From assembly GCA_040752215.1 (NCBI GenBank), contig JBFMEX010000014.1:58060-122059 (forward strand): 64,000 bases of DNA, in the 5' to 3' direction. Position 1 is the stretch's first letter; each line of letters opens with the position of its first letter. Shown piece after piece: positions 9,401 through 18,414 of the stretch. Made by a program: the position numbers and the translations under genes. The notes below the pieces were generated by a model. It saw only the letters and a list, made by a program, of their open reading frames with translations. It was not told the origin of the DNA and ran no database searches. Origin of the DNA: JBFMEX01 sp040752215. Its GTDB lineage: Bacteria; Pseudomonadota; Alphaproteobacteria; Rhizobiales; Hyphomicrobiaceae.

Positions 9401-9607
9401 GATGAGCTCGGACGCGGCGTCCGTGGCGCCTGCGACGCGGCCGAGCGCGGCAAGCCTGGCGGGCAATGATGGCATGGCTTCGGCGGCCGGCAATGGCGCC
9501 GGCCGACTTGGCCGTGGACGATCCGCTCCGTCCCGGATAGGAATTGCGCCGATGTGGCCGTCACGCGGCGGACGCGGACTTTTGCTCATGCCAATTGGAA
9601 GGTGCCC

Positions 9608-10171
9608 ATGACCGACGCCGGTCGTCACTTCGCTCCGATCGTGCTGGCCGCCGGATGGCTCGGGCTCGCGGCAGGGCTGGCCTTGGCGCCGCGTCCGGGG
9701 CTCGCCGCCAAGGACGTGGGGCCGCAGAGCTCCGCCTGCGACGGCGAGGCGAAGGGCACTCCCGCCTGGCAGGCCTGCGTCGGCGCCGCCCACGACGGCC
9801 TCTCCGATGCCGAGGCGTTCTACGCCGGCTACTGGCTGGCGCGCGAGGGCCGCTATGCCGAGGCGCTGGCCTACCTGCGCCTGCCCAAGGTGCCGGACGC
9901 CCGGGTCCTGACCTACATCGGCTTCGCCACCCGCAGGCTCGGCGATGTCGACGGAGCGCTGCCATACTATGCTCGCGCCCTGTCACTCGATCCCGACTAT
10001 GCGGTCGCTCGCGCTTACCTGGGCGAGGCCCATCTCGCCCGCGCCGAGGTCGATCGCGCCAAGGCCGAGCTGGCCGAGATCGCGCGCCGCTGCGGCACCG
10101 CCTGCCCCGAGTACGTCGACCTGGCGGGCCATGTGTCGCGCTACGAGGCGGGCCACCCCGGACGCGGCTGA
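9608..10171 (+). CDS. Secreted TPR-repeat protein
   Basis: A 187 aa protein with a Sec-type signal peptide (hydrophobic core IVLAAGWLGLAAGLALAP, likely cleavage after GLAA near residue 35). It contains tetratricopeptide repeats between about 75 and 155 (AEAFYAGYWLAREGRYAEAL; VDGALPYYARALSLDPDYA). Four cysteines in the mature part could form disulfides. ATG 9608 is preceded by GGAAGGTG, which favours it over a GTG at 9554. The gene is divergent from the thermonuclease-like gene. The role is probably as a periplasmic protein-interaction scaffold; no specific function is recognised. Confidence 0.7.
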   Translation: MTDAGRHFAPIVLAAGWLGLAAGLALAPRPGLAAKDVGPQSSACDGEAKGTPAWQACVGAAHDGLSDAEAFYAGYWLAREGRYAEALAYLRLPKVPDARVLTYIGFATRRLGDVDGALPYYARALSLDPDYAVARAYLGEAHLARAEVDRAKAELAEIARRCGTACPEYVDLAGHVSRYEAGHPGRG

Positions 10172-10614
10172 GCGCGTCTCGCCGCGCAGTTGAGCGCCGA
10201 TCCGGCAGGGTCGCCCCGTAAGACGCGCCGTACCCACAAATTTGCCTTGATTGTCCCCGACTTTTGGGAAACAGATGTTGCGTGGTGCAAATTGGCGACA
10301 GGGGCCGAATCGTCCGGTCGCCGCGAGAGCGCGGAGCGCGCGCCGGACTGCATCACGATCGTGGTTTGGCGATCCGGGGGGATTGGGTTGGTCGCGCGTC
10401 GATCGTGGAGATTTCGCCGCCAAACGCGGCGCCACCAGACCGGGCACCAGCAGCTCCCTCGAATGATCGGCATGGAGAGAGACTCGTCGCGCCGAGGCGC
10501 GGCGATCGGAAGCGGTCGCGTGCGAGCGTGACCACGACTGCGGGAAGTGCGTGAGCCGTTGCGTGGGCGGCGATGTGTAGCGTTGGGTGACACACTGTCC
10601 CGAGGTTTTGCGTA
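10172..10614. other. Intergenic stretch without a recognisable gene
   Basis: This stretch separates the TPR gene from the dynamin-like pair. Around 10235-10290 it is less GC-rich than its surroundings and probably holds the promoter of the GTPase pair. No open frame with a plausible ribosome-binding site, RNA gene or hairpin with a T-run was found. Confidence 0.5.
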
Positions 10615-12858
10615 ATGGGATTCGACCTACCCACGGATTTGCCGGGCACCATCGGAGCTGACCGGCCGGTGGCCAGAGCCAAGTCCGCCAACCAGATCGG
10701 CGGCCCGCTCGAGGATGTCCGCAGCCGTCTGATGCGGCTCGCGGTGCAGCTGCGCGACTATCTGGACGAGCACGCACAGCCGCTGCTGGTCGAGAGCCAG
10801 CGGCTGCTCGAGAGCCGCACCTGCCGGATCTCGGTCATCGGCCAGATCAAGGCCGGCAAGAGCACCTTCATCAACGCGCTGGCGCAGAAGCCGGGTCTGC
10901 TGCCGACCGATATCAATCCCTGGACCGCGGTGGTCACGCAGCTGAGCTTCGGCCGGCCGCCGAGCCCCGACGGGCATGCCGCGACCTTCCGCCTGTTCTC
11001 GACCGAGGAGTGGAAGAGCCTCGCCGAGGGCGGCGGTCGCCTGCGCGAGCTGACCGAGCGCCTGGTGCCGGAGTTCCAGCCCGAATTGCTGCGCGCCCAG
11101 CTCGAGGTCATGCGCAAGCGGGCGGAGCGCCGGCTCGGGCCCGAGTTCCACCAGCTGCTCGGTCAGGTGCATCGCTATACCGAGATCACGCCCGATCTGT
11201 TGAGCGACTACATCAGCGCCGGCGACGACTACACCGAGAGCGCCACCGGCGCCCGGCGCCAATATTCCGACATCACCCGCACCGCCGAGCTTTCCCTTGC
11301 CGACGGGCCGTTCGCGTTCCCGGTCACGCTGATCGACACGCCCGGCACCAACGATCCGTTCCTGGTCCGTGACGAGATCACGAGGCGCAGCCTCGAGGAC
11401 ACCGAGATCTACCTGTTCGTGATCTCCGCCCGCCAGCCGCTGTCGGCGACCGACATCTCGATGCTGCGGCTGCTCAACGGCCTGCACAAGGATCGCATCG
11501 TCGTCTTCATCAATCGCACCGATCAGCTCGCCGATCCGGTCGCCGACGCCGCCGCGATCAAGGCGAGCGTCGAGGAGCGCCTGCGGGTCGAGTTTCCCCA
11601 GCTCCAGATTCCGGTCGTCACCGGCAGCGCGTGGTGGGCCAACCTTAGCCTCGAGTCGGAGAAGACCGATTTCGCACGCACGCTGAAGCCCTCGGCCATT
11701 GCCGCGCTACGCGAGTTCGGCCTGCCGGCCACGATCGACGTGGCCTCGCCCCACCTGTCGAGCGTCGAGCGCTCGCGGATCGCGGTAGCGCTGCATACGG
11801 GCTCCGGGCTGCCGGCCGTGGCCGCCACCGTGACCCGGCTGATGAGCAACGGTGCCAGCGCACTATTGCTCAGGCAGATCACGACCTGCTTCCTCGAGCT
11901 GGTGCGCTCGGCGGAGATCTCCTCCGAGATGGAGCTGCGCTCGATCCGCCAGATCCTCGAGGCCAAGCGCACCAAGGCCGAGACGGTCGGCGTCAAGATC
12001 AAGCAGGAGGCGGATTCGCTCGCCCTGTTCGAGCAGCGCGCCCGCCAGCTGCGCGAGTCCTTCCAGCAGATCGAGGCCCAGCTCGGCTCGATGATCGCCC
12101 AGAGCATGGGCCGCGTACGCGAGGATCTGCGCCGCATCGTCACCCAGTTCTCGGAGGAGGCGGCGCGGTTGATGATCGTCGCCCTCGACCGTCGCCAGCA
12201 CGGCCGGTCGTGGGTCTGCGATGCGATGCCGCTCCGCCACCGTCTGGAGGAGGCCTACGTCACCTCCTTCCGCGAGGTCTACGCCGAGCTCCAGCACATC
12301 GAGCGCATCCTCTATCCGCAGCTGAAGTCGATCATCGACTCGCAGTTGCCGGGCTACGGCAGCCGGTTCATCGTCGAGACCAGCGGCCAAGGCGAGCCCT
12401 ATCCGAGCGTTGCCCGTCTCACTGACACCGTCGTGCTCGATCTCGGCATCTCCTGGTGGCGGCAGTGGTTTGCCGCCAAGCCCGATGCTCAGGAGCGGGC
12501 GCTGGATCTCAAGCGTCTCATCCGCGCCGACTTCTTCCCCGTCGTCGACGAGCTGGTCGCAGACGCCGAGGCCCAGCTCGGCAAGCGGGTCGGCCGCACG
12601 CTGGTGCAGGCTTCTGCCGTCGGCGACACACTGATCGACACCATCGCCAAGCGCCGCACTGAGCTGGCGCGCGAGCAGGATGGTGTGCTCGGCATTCCGG
12701 GCGGCAATGCGACGCTCGAGGATTTCGAGCGCGAGCAGCTCGCCCGCGCGCAATACTGCGCCAAGCGCAAGGAGACCTGCGCCGGGTTCGTCGTCGAGCT
12801 CGAGCGCCTGCTCAACGTCCTGCAACCCGCCGACGCCGAGGAGAAGAGGCCGTCATGA
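10615..12858 (+). CDS. Bacterial dynamin-like GTPase (large)
   Basis: This 747 aa protein carries an N-terminal dynamin-family GTPase domain. G1 is GQIKAGKSTFINAL (about residues 77-90), a candidate G2 Thr lies in NPWTAVVT, G3 is LIDTPGTNDP (about 240) and G4 is INRTDQL (about 302). The remaining 400 residues are largely helical, including a coiled-coil stretch near 440-500 (EAKRTKAETVGVKIKQEADS), as expected for a bundle/stalk. Such proteins bind and remodel membranes; some act in stress or phage defence. The next gene overlaps by ATGA and encodes a second GTPase, so the two are translationally coupled and may form a hetero-oligomer. Confidence 0.8.
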   Translation: MGFDLPTDLPGTIGADRPVARAKSANQIGGPLEDVRSRLMRLAVQLRDYLDEHAQPLLVESQRLLESRTCRISVIGQIKAGKSTFINALAQKPGLLPTDINPWTAVVTQLSFGRPPSPDGHAATFRLFSTEEWKSLAEGGGRLRELTERLVPEFQPELLRAQLEVMRKRAERRLGPEFHQLLGQVHRYTEITPDLLSDYISAGDDYTESATGARRQYSDITRTAELSLADGPFAFPVTLIDTPGTNDPFLVRDEITRRSLEDTEIYLFVISARQPLSATDISMLRLLNGLHKDRIVVFINRTDQLADPVADAAAIKASVEERLRVEFPQLQIPVVTGSAWWANLSLESEKTDFARTLKPSAIAALREFGLPATIDVASPHLSSVERSRIAVALHTGSGLPAVAATVTRLMSNGASALLLRQITTCFLELVRSAEISSEMELRSIRQILEAKRTKAETVGVKIKQEADSLALFEQRARQLRESFQQIEAQLGSMIAQSMGRVREDLRRIVTQFSEEAARLMIVALDRRQHGRSWVCDAMPLRHRLEEAYVTSFREVYAELQHIERILYPQLKSIIDSQLPGYGSRFIVETSGQGEPYPSVARLTDTVVLDLGISWWRQWFAAKPDAQERALDLKRLIRADFFPVVDELVADAEAQLGKRVGRTLVQASAVGDTLIDTIAKRRTELAREQDGVLGIPGGNATLEDFEREQLARAQYCAKRKETCAGFVVELERLLNVLQPADAEEKRPS

Positions 12859-13814
12859 CCGAGATGATCGCCACCGGCACCAGCCTGATCGTCGCTCCCG
12901 CCGTCCACCTGGGAAGATCAGGCGACCGCCGCCACGTCGCCAGGCTGGCGGGCCGGCTCGCCCGCGGTCTCTCGCGGCCGCCGCGCCTCGCGGTCATCGG
13001 CGAGTTCAACACCGGCAAGTCGACGCTCGCCAATGCGCTGCTCGGCGCCCGGGTGCTGCCGACGAATGTCGAAGCCAACACCGGCCTGCCGATCCTGGTG
13101 CGCTACGCGTCGCGGGCCCGCCTCGAGCTCGAGTTCACCGACGGCGTGCGCCGGCCAATCTCGTGGTTCGATCACGAGCGGGTCAAGTTCGACAATGCCA
13201 AGCTGCTGCATCTGTGGATGCCGCTCGAGCGCTTGAAGGCGTTCGAGCTGCTGGACACGCCGGGCCTCGCCACCGGCAACGAGGAACTCGACCGGCGCGC
13301 GCTCGCCGCCAGCCGCACGGCCCACGTCGCGGTTTGGTGCACCTCGGCGACGCAGGCATGGAAGGCGAGCGAGCATCGCGTCTGGCAGGGCCTCCCGGGC
13401 CGCATGCGCTCGCGCAGCCTGCTGGCGGTGACGTTCCGCGACGTGCTCGCCTCCGAGCGCGACGAGAGGAAACTCGCGGCGCGGCTCAGCGTCGAGGCCG
13501 GGCCCCATTGCAGCAAGGTCGCGCTCGTCTCCTCGGAGGACGCCGCCCGCGCCCAGGTTGCCACCCGCTCGGCCGATCTCGAACTGTGGCGCGCGAGCGG
13601 GGGCTCCGCGGTCCTCGCCGGGGTTCAGACGCTGGTCTCGCAGGTGATCTCGCAGCGGCTCACTTCCGCCGAGCGCCTGCTGCAGAGCCTGCTGCCAAGC
13701 GAGACGCCGCGCGAGGAGCCATCGTTCGCGCTGCTGCCGGACGACGAGACCGTGGTGCCCGAGGTGGCGCCGACGCTGGACGAGCACGAGGTCGCCCGCG
13801 CCGCCTCGGCTTGA
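12855..13814 (+). CDS. Second dynamin-family GTPase (short partner)
   Basis: The 319 aa partner has G1 GEFNTGKSTLANALLG (about residues 48-62) and G3 LLDTPGLATGNEE (about 132). At the expected G4 position it reads VTFRDVL instead of N/TKxD, so guanine specificity or binding may be weak. A C-terminal acidic tail (LLPDDETVVPEVAPTLDE) replaces the long helical region of its neighbour. The start overlaps the stop of the large GTPase (ATGA), a sign of coupled synthesis. It ends 4 bases from the convergent argE. Confidence 0.75.
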   Translation: MTEMIATGTSLIVAPAVHLGRSGDRRHVARLAGRLARGLSRPPRLAVIGEFNTGKSTLANALLGARVLPTNVEANTGLPILVRYASRARLELEFTDGVRRPISWFDHERVKFDNAKLLHLWMPLERLKAFELLDTPGLATGNEELDRRALAASRTAHVAVWCTSATQAWKASEHRVWQGLPGRMRSRSLLAVTFRDVLASERDERKLAARLSVEAGPHCSKVALVSSEDAARAQVATRSADLELWRASGGSAVLAGVQTLVSQVISQRLTSAERLLQSLLPSETPREEPSFALLPDDETVVPEVAPTLDEHEVARAASA

Positions 13815-13818
13815 GCGC

Positions 13819-14991
13819 TCACCCCTCGGCCCAGTCGGCCAACCTGCCGAGGAAAGCCTGGCACCGCTCGAGTTCGGAGATGGCGATCCATTCGTCGGCG
13901 GTGTGCGCCTGGGCGATATCGCCGGGACCGATGACCACCGCCGACGTGCCGGCGTCCTGGTAGAGGCCTGCCTCGGTCGCGTACGAGACCGCGTGCGTCT
14001 CGTTCACACCCGCGAGCTTCAGCGCCAGCGCCACCACCTCGGAGCCCGCCGCGGCGACGAACGGCGGCACCTCGTTGACGCGACGAATCTCGATGTCGGC
14101 TTCCTCGGCGACCGCATGCATCTCCGGCAGGCACTCGCGTGCCGCGAAATCGACGATGCGTCGCTCGATGGCCGCCAGGTCGAGCCCCGGCAGCGCGCGA
14201 ACCTCGAAGCCGAGCCGGCACGACACCGGCACGATGTTGGAGGCTGTGCCGCCCTCGATTCCAGTGATCTGCAGTGTGGCGTATGGCGGGTCGAAACGAG
14301 CGTCGCGCGCCGTCTGCTCGAGCTCGGCTTCGATCCGCGCCAGCTCGCCCATCAGCCGACCGGCATAGGCGACCGCGTTGACGCCGAGCGGGGCCATGCT
14401 CGAATGCGCGGCCCGGCCCTTGACCGTGATCTGCCAGCGCGCCGGACCCTTGTGCGCATCGACGACGCTCATCCGCGTCGGCTCACCGACGATCACCATG
14501 CGCGGCCGGACGAGGCGCGTGCCGAGCCTGCCGATCATTCCTCGGACGCCGACGCAGCCGATCTCCTCGTCGTAGGAGAAGGCGATGTGAATGGGCGTCG
14601 CGAGCCGGCGGCTGACGAGGTCGGGCACTGCGGCCAGCGTGCAGGCGAGAAAGCCCTTCATATCGGCGGTGCCGCGAGCGTAGAGGCGGCCATCGCGCGC
14701 GACGAGCCTGAACGGGTCGCTGCTCCAGGTTTGACCCGTCACCGGCACCACGTCGGTGTGGCCGGACAATGCGACGCCGCCGGCACCCTGGGGTCCGATC
14801 GTCGCGAACAGGCTTGCCTTAGCGCCGTCCTCGCTCGCGATGCGCTCCGCTGCGACGCCGCACCCAGCGAGATAGTTCTCGACGAAGCCGACGAGCGCGA
14901 GGTTGGAATTGGCGCTGGTGGTGTCGAACGCCACGAGGCGCTCGAGCAGCGCGATTGCCGCCGCCGCGGAGCCTGTGGCGGAGGAGTTCAT
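13819..14991 (-). CDS. argE: Acetylornithine deacetylase (M20 family)
   Basis: This 390 aa cytosolic metallo-amidohydrolase removes the acetyl group from N-acetylornithine in arginine synthesis. The M20 metal sites are visible: SGHTDVVP (about 77), RGTADMKGF (about 107), YDEEIGCVG (about 140) and GEPTRMSVVDAHKG (about 173). A dimerisation insertion (GRAAHSSMAPLGVNA) and the distal QAHTADEWI near 365 are also present. It starts 6 bases after apaG and is read in the metZ-apaG-argE direction, so its expression may follow the SAM riboswitch. Confidence 0.85.
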   Translation of the reverse strand: MNSSATGSAAAAIALLERLVAFDTTSANSNLALVGFVENYLAGCGVAAERIASEDGAKASLFATIGPQGAGGVALSGHTDVVPVTGQTWSSDPFRLVARDGRLYARGTADMKGFLACTLAAVPDLVSRRLATPIHIAFSYDEEIGCVGVRGMIGRLGTRLVRPRMVIVGEPTRMSVVDAHKGPARWQITVKGRAAHSSMAPLGVNAVAYAGRLMGELARIEAELEQTARDARFDPPYATLQITGIEGGTASNIVPVSCRLGFEVRALPGLDLAAIERRIVDFAARECLPEMHAVAEEADIEIRRVNEVPPFVAAAGSEVVALALKLAGVNETHAVSYATEAGLYQDAGTSAVVIGPGDIAQAHTADEWIAISELERCQAFLGRLADWAEG

Positions 14992-14997
14992 GTCGCC

Positions 14998-15426
14998 TCA
15001 GTTCACGCTGCGGATCGCGAACGGGCTGTCGAGCGAGAACGCCGGCACCGCGATATCGAACAGCTCGCCGCGCGTGTTCGACATCTGGTAGCTGCCGAAC
15101 ATGATGCCCGACGGTGTCTCGAGCGGACAGCCGGAGGTGTAGCTGAACGACTCTCCGGGCGCGATCACCGGCGTCTGGCCGACGACGCCCGGACCCCGCA
15201 CCTCCTGCCGCCGCCCGTTGGCATCGGTGATGTGCCACACCCGCGAGCGCAGCTGCACCGTCTCCTCGCCGTCGTTGGAGATCGTCACCGTGTAGGCCCA
15301 GAAGAAGTAGCTCTCGTCGGGCGACGATTGCTCCTCCATGTATTGCGGCGAGACGCTGACGCGGATGTTGCGCGTCGATGCCTCGTAGCCGGTGCTCTGG
15401 CCTGGTCTGCTGCTCTGTGGTCGCAT
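14998..15426 (-). CDS. apaG: ApaG family protein
   Basis: The 142 aa protein matches ApaG throughout (SYFFWAYTVTISNDGEETVQ; HITDANGRRQEVRGPGVVGQ; FSYTSGCPLETPSGIMFGSY). It forms an immunoglobulin-like beta sandwich; the bacterial role remains poorly defined. ATG 15426 is chosen because it begins about 16 residues before the conserved region. It lies 49 bases after metZ, and this order is common in Rhizobiales. Confidence 0.88.
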   Translation of the reverse strand: MRPQSSRPGQSTGYEASTRNIRVSVSPQYMEEQSSPDESYFFWAYTVTISNDGEETVQLRSRVWHITDANGRRQEVRGPGVVGQTPVIAPGESFSYTSGCPLETPSGIMFGSYQMSNTRGELFDIAVPAFSLDSPFAIRSVN

Positions 15427-15475
15427 GGGCACGCAATCTAAGCGCCGGCGGTGCCGGGTCAATGGGTGATCGCGC

Positions 15476-16690
15476 TCAGGCGCTCCGCGCCGTCCGGAGC
15501 GCCCGATCGAGGTCTTCGATCAGGTCCTCCACCGCCTCGAGACCAACCGAAAGGCGGATCATGCCGTCGCCGATACCGAGCTCGGCACGCACCTCGGGTT
15601 TCAGCCGCTGGTGGGTGGTCGTGGCCGGATGCGTGACGAGGCTCTTGGCATCGCCGAGGTTGTTGGAGATGCGAATGATCTCGAGCGCGTTGAGGAAGTG
15701 GAACGCGCCTCTCTTGCCGCCGGCGATGTCAAAGGTCACGATCTGGCCGCCGCCGAGCATCTGCCGACGCGCCAGTTCTGCCTGCGGATGATCTGCCCGC
15801 CATGGATACAATACGCGCTCGACGCCGTCCTGGGCCGCGAGGTGGTCGGCCAGGCGGGCGGCGGCTTCGGTCGCGGCCTTGACCCGGATCGGCAGCGTCT
15901 CGAGCCCCTTGAGCATCACCCAGGCGTTGAACGGGCTCAGCGCCGGTCCGGTCTGGCGCAAGAAGTCCTGCAGGTGGTCCTTGAGGAACTGGGCCGAGCA
16001 CAGCACGAGCCCGGCGAGGCAGCGGCCCTGGCCGTCGATGTGCTTGGTCGCCGAATAGACCACGACGTCGGCTCCGAACTCGAGCGGGCGCTGCAACATG
16101 GGCGTCGCGAACACGTTGTCGACGATGACGATCGCGCCCGCCGCGTGCGCGATCTCCGACACGGCGGCGATGTCGATGAGCTCGAGGGTCGGATTGGCGG
16201 GCGTCTCGAAAAACACCGCCCGCGTGTTGGGCCGCATCGCCTTGCGCCATGCATCGAGATCGCGCCCGTCGATCAGCGTCGCGGCGATGCCGAGCCGCGG
16301 GCAGAGGTCCTCGATGACATAGCGGCACGAGCCGAACATCGCGCGGCCCGCGACGATGTGGTCGCCGGCGCCGAGGCGCGAGAGCACCGCCGCCGTTACC
16401 GCTGCCATGCCGGTCGCCGTCGCCCGCGCCACCTCGGCTCCCTCGAGCAGCCGGATGCGCTCCTCGAGCATCGTGACGGTCGGATTCCCGAACCGGCTGT
16501 ACTGGTAGCCCGGCTCCTCGTTCCTGAACCGCGCCTCCGCCTGCTCGGCGCTGGCGTAGACGAAGCCCTGGGTCAGGAACAGCGCCTCCGAGGTCTCGCC
16601 GAACTGCGAGCGCATGGCGCCGCCGTGCACGAGCCGCGTCTCCGGCCGCCAGCTCGCGGGGTCGGGCGTCTTGCGGTCGGTCGTGCTCAT
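15476..16690 (-). CDS. metZ: O-succinylhomoserine sulfhydrylase
   Basis: This 404 aa PLP enzyme of the Cys/Met-metabolism family condenses O-succinylhomoserine with sulfide to give homocysteine. The PLP lysine lies in VYSATKHIDGQGR (about residue 215). The family signatures YQYSRFGNPTV and ARATATGMAAVTAA are present, as is the C-terminal IRLSVGLEAVEDLIEDL. A SAM-II riboswitch and terminator lie immediately upstream, which supports a methionine-synthesis role over cystathionine gamma-synthase/lyase. It uses the same sulfide pool that could connect to the sulfur metabolism of the window, though that link is only inference. Confidence 0.88.
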   Translation of the reverse strand: MSTTDRKTPDPASWRPETRLVHGGAMRSQFGETSEALFLTQGFVYASAEQAEARFRNEEPGYQYSRFGNPTVTMLEERIRLLEGAEVARATATGMAAVTAAVLSRLGAGDHIVAGRAMFGSCRYVIEDLCPRLGIAATLIDGRDLDAWRKAMRPNTRAVFFETPANPTLELIDIAAVSEIAHAAGAIVIVDNVFATPMLQRPLEFGADVVVYSATKHIDGQGRCLAGLVLCSAQFLKDHLQDFLRQTGPALSPFNAWVMLKGLETLPIRVKAATEAAARLADHLAAQDGVERVLYPWRADHPQAELARRQMLGGGQIVTFDIAGGKRGAFHFLNALEIIRISNNLGDAKSLVTHPATTTHQRLKPEVRAELGIGDGMIRLSVGLEAVEDLIEDLDRALRTARSA

Positions 16691-16730
16691 TGCGCGTCTC
16701 CGTGTCTACCGGGCCACGGGTCCCGGACAA

Positions 16731-16789
16731 CAAAAAACCCCGGCGCTGCTCGGCGCGGCCCTAAAGCCGTGCGCCCGTTGCCAGGGTTT
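16731..16789 (-). terminator. Riboswitch-linked intrinsic terminator ahead of metZ
   Basis: Read leftward, AAACCCTGGC (16789-16780) pairs with GCCGGGGTTT (16744-16735), giving 10 bp with one G-T pair, followed by a T-run (16737-16732). The enclosed bases can form a smaller GC-rich hairpin. The SAM-II aptamer lies 8 bases upstream, so this is the likely expression platform: SAM binding would favour the terminator and stop transcription before metZ. Confidence 0.75.
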
Positions 16790-16797
16790 GCGCGCGG

Positions 16798-16849
16798 CCC
16801 TTTAGCGAGTTGTTTAACGTGGCTGCAAGCCGGCCGGCCAAATCACCAC
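16798..16849 (-). promoter_or_regulatory. SAM-II riboswitch aptamer
   Basis: The minus strand holds the conserved core of the alphaproteobacterial metA motif: GTGATTTGGCC, then GCTTGCAGCCACGTTAAACA, then TCGCTAAAGGG. These match the SAM-II consensus (GAUUU, the UUGCAGCC-RCGUUAAA block and the GCUAAA pseudoknot strand). It sits directly upstream of a terminator and metZ, the expected context. Confidence 0.9.
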
Positions 16850-16954
16850 GGAACGAGGGGGGATTAGCCCCGATCGGCTCTTGGCGTCAAGGGGCTCATG
16901 GGCTAGCCCTGATCGGATCGCAGGGCGATTCAGTTCATTCGGCTGCGCTGGCGC

Positions 16955-17112
16955 CTTCCTTCTCCGATGGGGAGAAGAGCTTGCCCCGGACCTGATCCGG
17001 GGTGCCCCGAAGGGGCGGATGGGGGCTTCGCCACACCGGCCTTGCCAGCGGCTCGTCCCTCACCCTCCCTTCGGGCACCCTCTCCGGTCCCGGGAGAGGG
17101 AAGGGAGAGCCG
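16955..17112. repeat. Intergenic palindromic repeat cluster (REP-like)
   Basis: This stretch between the metZ leader and dcd consists of back-to-back hairpin arms: TTCTCCGATGGGGAGAAG, CCCCGGACCTGATCCGGGG, GCCCCGAAGGGGC and CCCTCTCCGGTCCCGGGAGAGGG-like sequence. The same CTCC/GGAG-type palindromes occur at 19106-19147, 55434-55456 and inside purM. No coding sequence is supported here, although an open frame runs through it into dcd. Confidence 0.65.
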
Positions 17113-17167
17113 GGGACAGGAACTGAATTGCCTTGGATCGGACCGGGGAAGCAGGGACGTGGGGCCG

Positions 17168-18322
17168 ATGGCGAAGGTGACGGCAAGAGCGAAGGCGACG
17201 GCGACGGACGCGGCCGAGGCCGAGGCTCCGCTCGGCCGGGCCGTGGCCAACGGCATCCTGCCGACGCAGGCGATCCGCGCCCTCGTCAGCGCCCGCGCGC
17301 TGAGGCTCGCCGAGCCGCTGGCCGAGGGCCAATTGCAGCCGGCGAGCGTCGATCTCCGTCTCGGCGCCAAGGCCTACCGCGTGCGGGCAAGCTTCCTGCC
17401 CGGCCCCGGCGCTGCAATCGCCGACCGGATCGCGGATCTGAAGCTGCACGAGTTCGACCTCACCGGTGGAGCCGTGCTCGAGACCGGCTGCGTCTATATC
17501 GTGCCGCTGCTCGAGAGCCTCGTGCTTCCCGCCTCGATCGCCGGCGCCACCAATCCGAAGAGCTCGACCGGCCGCCTCGATGTCTTCACCCGCGTCATCG
17601 CCGAGGGCGTCAACGCCTTCGACCTGGTGCCGGCCGGCTATCACGGTCCGCTCTACGCCGAGATCTGCCCGCAGACCTTCCCGGTCGTCGTGCGCAAGGG
17701 CTCCAAGCTGACCCAGCTGCGCTTCCGCGTCGGCGATCCGACCGAGGGCGACGCTGCGCTGGCCGATCTCAACGCGCGCGAGACGCTGGTCGCCGGGGCG
17801 GTAGCCGACATCAAAGGCGGCATCGCGCTCTCGGTCGACCTGGCCGGTGCCGGCTCCGGTCTCGTCGGCTACCGCGCCAAGCGCCACACCGGCGTCGTCG
17901 ACATCGACGCACCGGGCTCCTGCGCCATCGACGAGTACTGGGAGCCGATCGCCGCCAGCAGGGCGCGCCGACTGATCCTCGATCCCGACGAGTTCTACAT
18001 CCTCGCATCGAAGGAGGCCGTGCACGTGCCGCCGACGCACGCCGCCGAGATGATGCCCTTCAACCCGCTGGTCGGCGAGTTCCGCGTCCACTACGCGGGC
18101 TTCATGGACCCGGGTTTCGGGCACGCGGCGGCCGGCGGCAGGGGCTCGCGGGTGGTGCTCGAGGTGCGCTCGCACAAGGTGCCGTTCATCCTCGAGGACG
18201 GCCAGATCGTCGGCCGCCTCGTCTACGAGCGCATGGTCGAGATCCCCGAGATCCTCTACGGCCGCGACATGGGCAGCCACTACCAGGCGCAGGGCCTCAA
18301 GCTGTCGAAGCATTTCCGATGA
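17168..18322 (+). CDS. dcd: dCTP deaminase (long, duplicated-fold form)
   Basis: This 384 aa protein matches the long 2'-deoxycytidine 5'-triphosphate deaminase family of alphaproteobacteria, about twice the size of E. coli Dcd, with two dUTPase-like jelly rolls. Visible signatures are ANPKSS-like ATNPKSSTGRLDVFTRV (about 135), QLQPASVDLRLGAKAY (about 55) and the second-half MMPFNPLVGEFRVHYAGFMD (about 295). It makes dUTP for thymidylate synthesis. The start ATG 17168 lies after the repeat cluster; the in-frame extension upstream would be translated repeat and is rejected. It is divergent from metZ. Confidence 0.85.
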   Translation: MAKVTARAKATATDAAEAEAPLGRAVANGILPTQAIRALVSARALRLAEPLAEGQLQPASVDLRLGAKAYRVRASFLPGPGAAIADRIADLKLHEFDLTGGAVLETGCVYIVPLLESLVLPASIAGATNPKSSTGRLDVFTRVIAEGVNAFDLVPAGYHGPLYAEICPQTFPVVVRKGSKLTQLRFRVGDPTEGDAALADLNARETLVAGAVADIKGGIALSVDLAGAGSGLVGYRAKRHTGVVDIDAPGSCAIDEYWEPIAASRARRLILDPDEFYILASKEAVHVPPTHAAEMMPFNPLVGEFRVHYAGFMDPGFGHAAAGGRGSRVVLEVRSHKVPFILEDGQIVGRLVYERMVEIPEILYGRDMGSHYQAQGLKLSKHFR

Positions 18323-18414
18323 GCGAGCTGCTGCCGCTGGCGCGCCTTGGCGACGACTGTTAGTCTGCCGATCGTCCGGCGTCGACAGTGCGGCTCGCTT
18401 GCGCGGAGTGTGTC

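Noticed and set aside
13903..15441. 512-codon plus-strand open frame opposite argE and apaG
   Set aside because: Translation is Arg/His-rich and shows no domain; argE and apaG on the minus strand are unambiguous.
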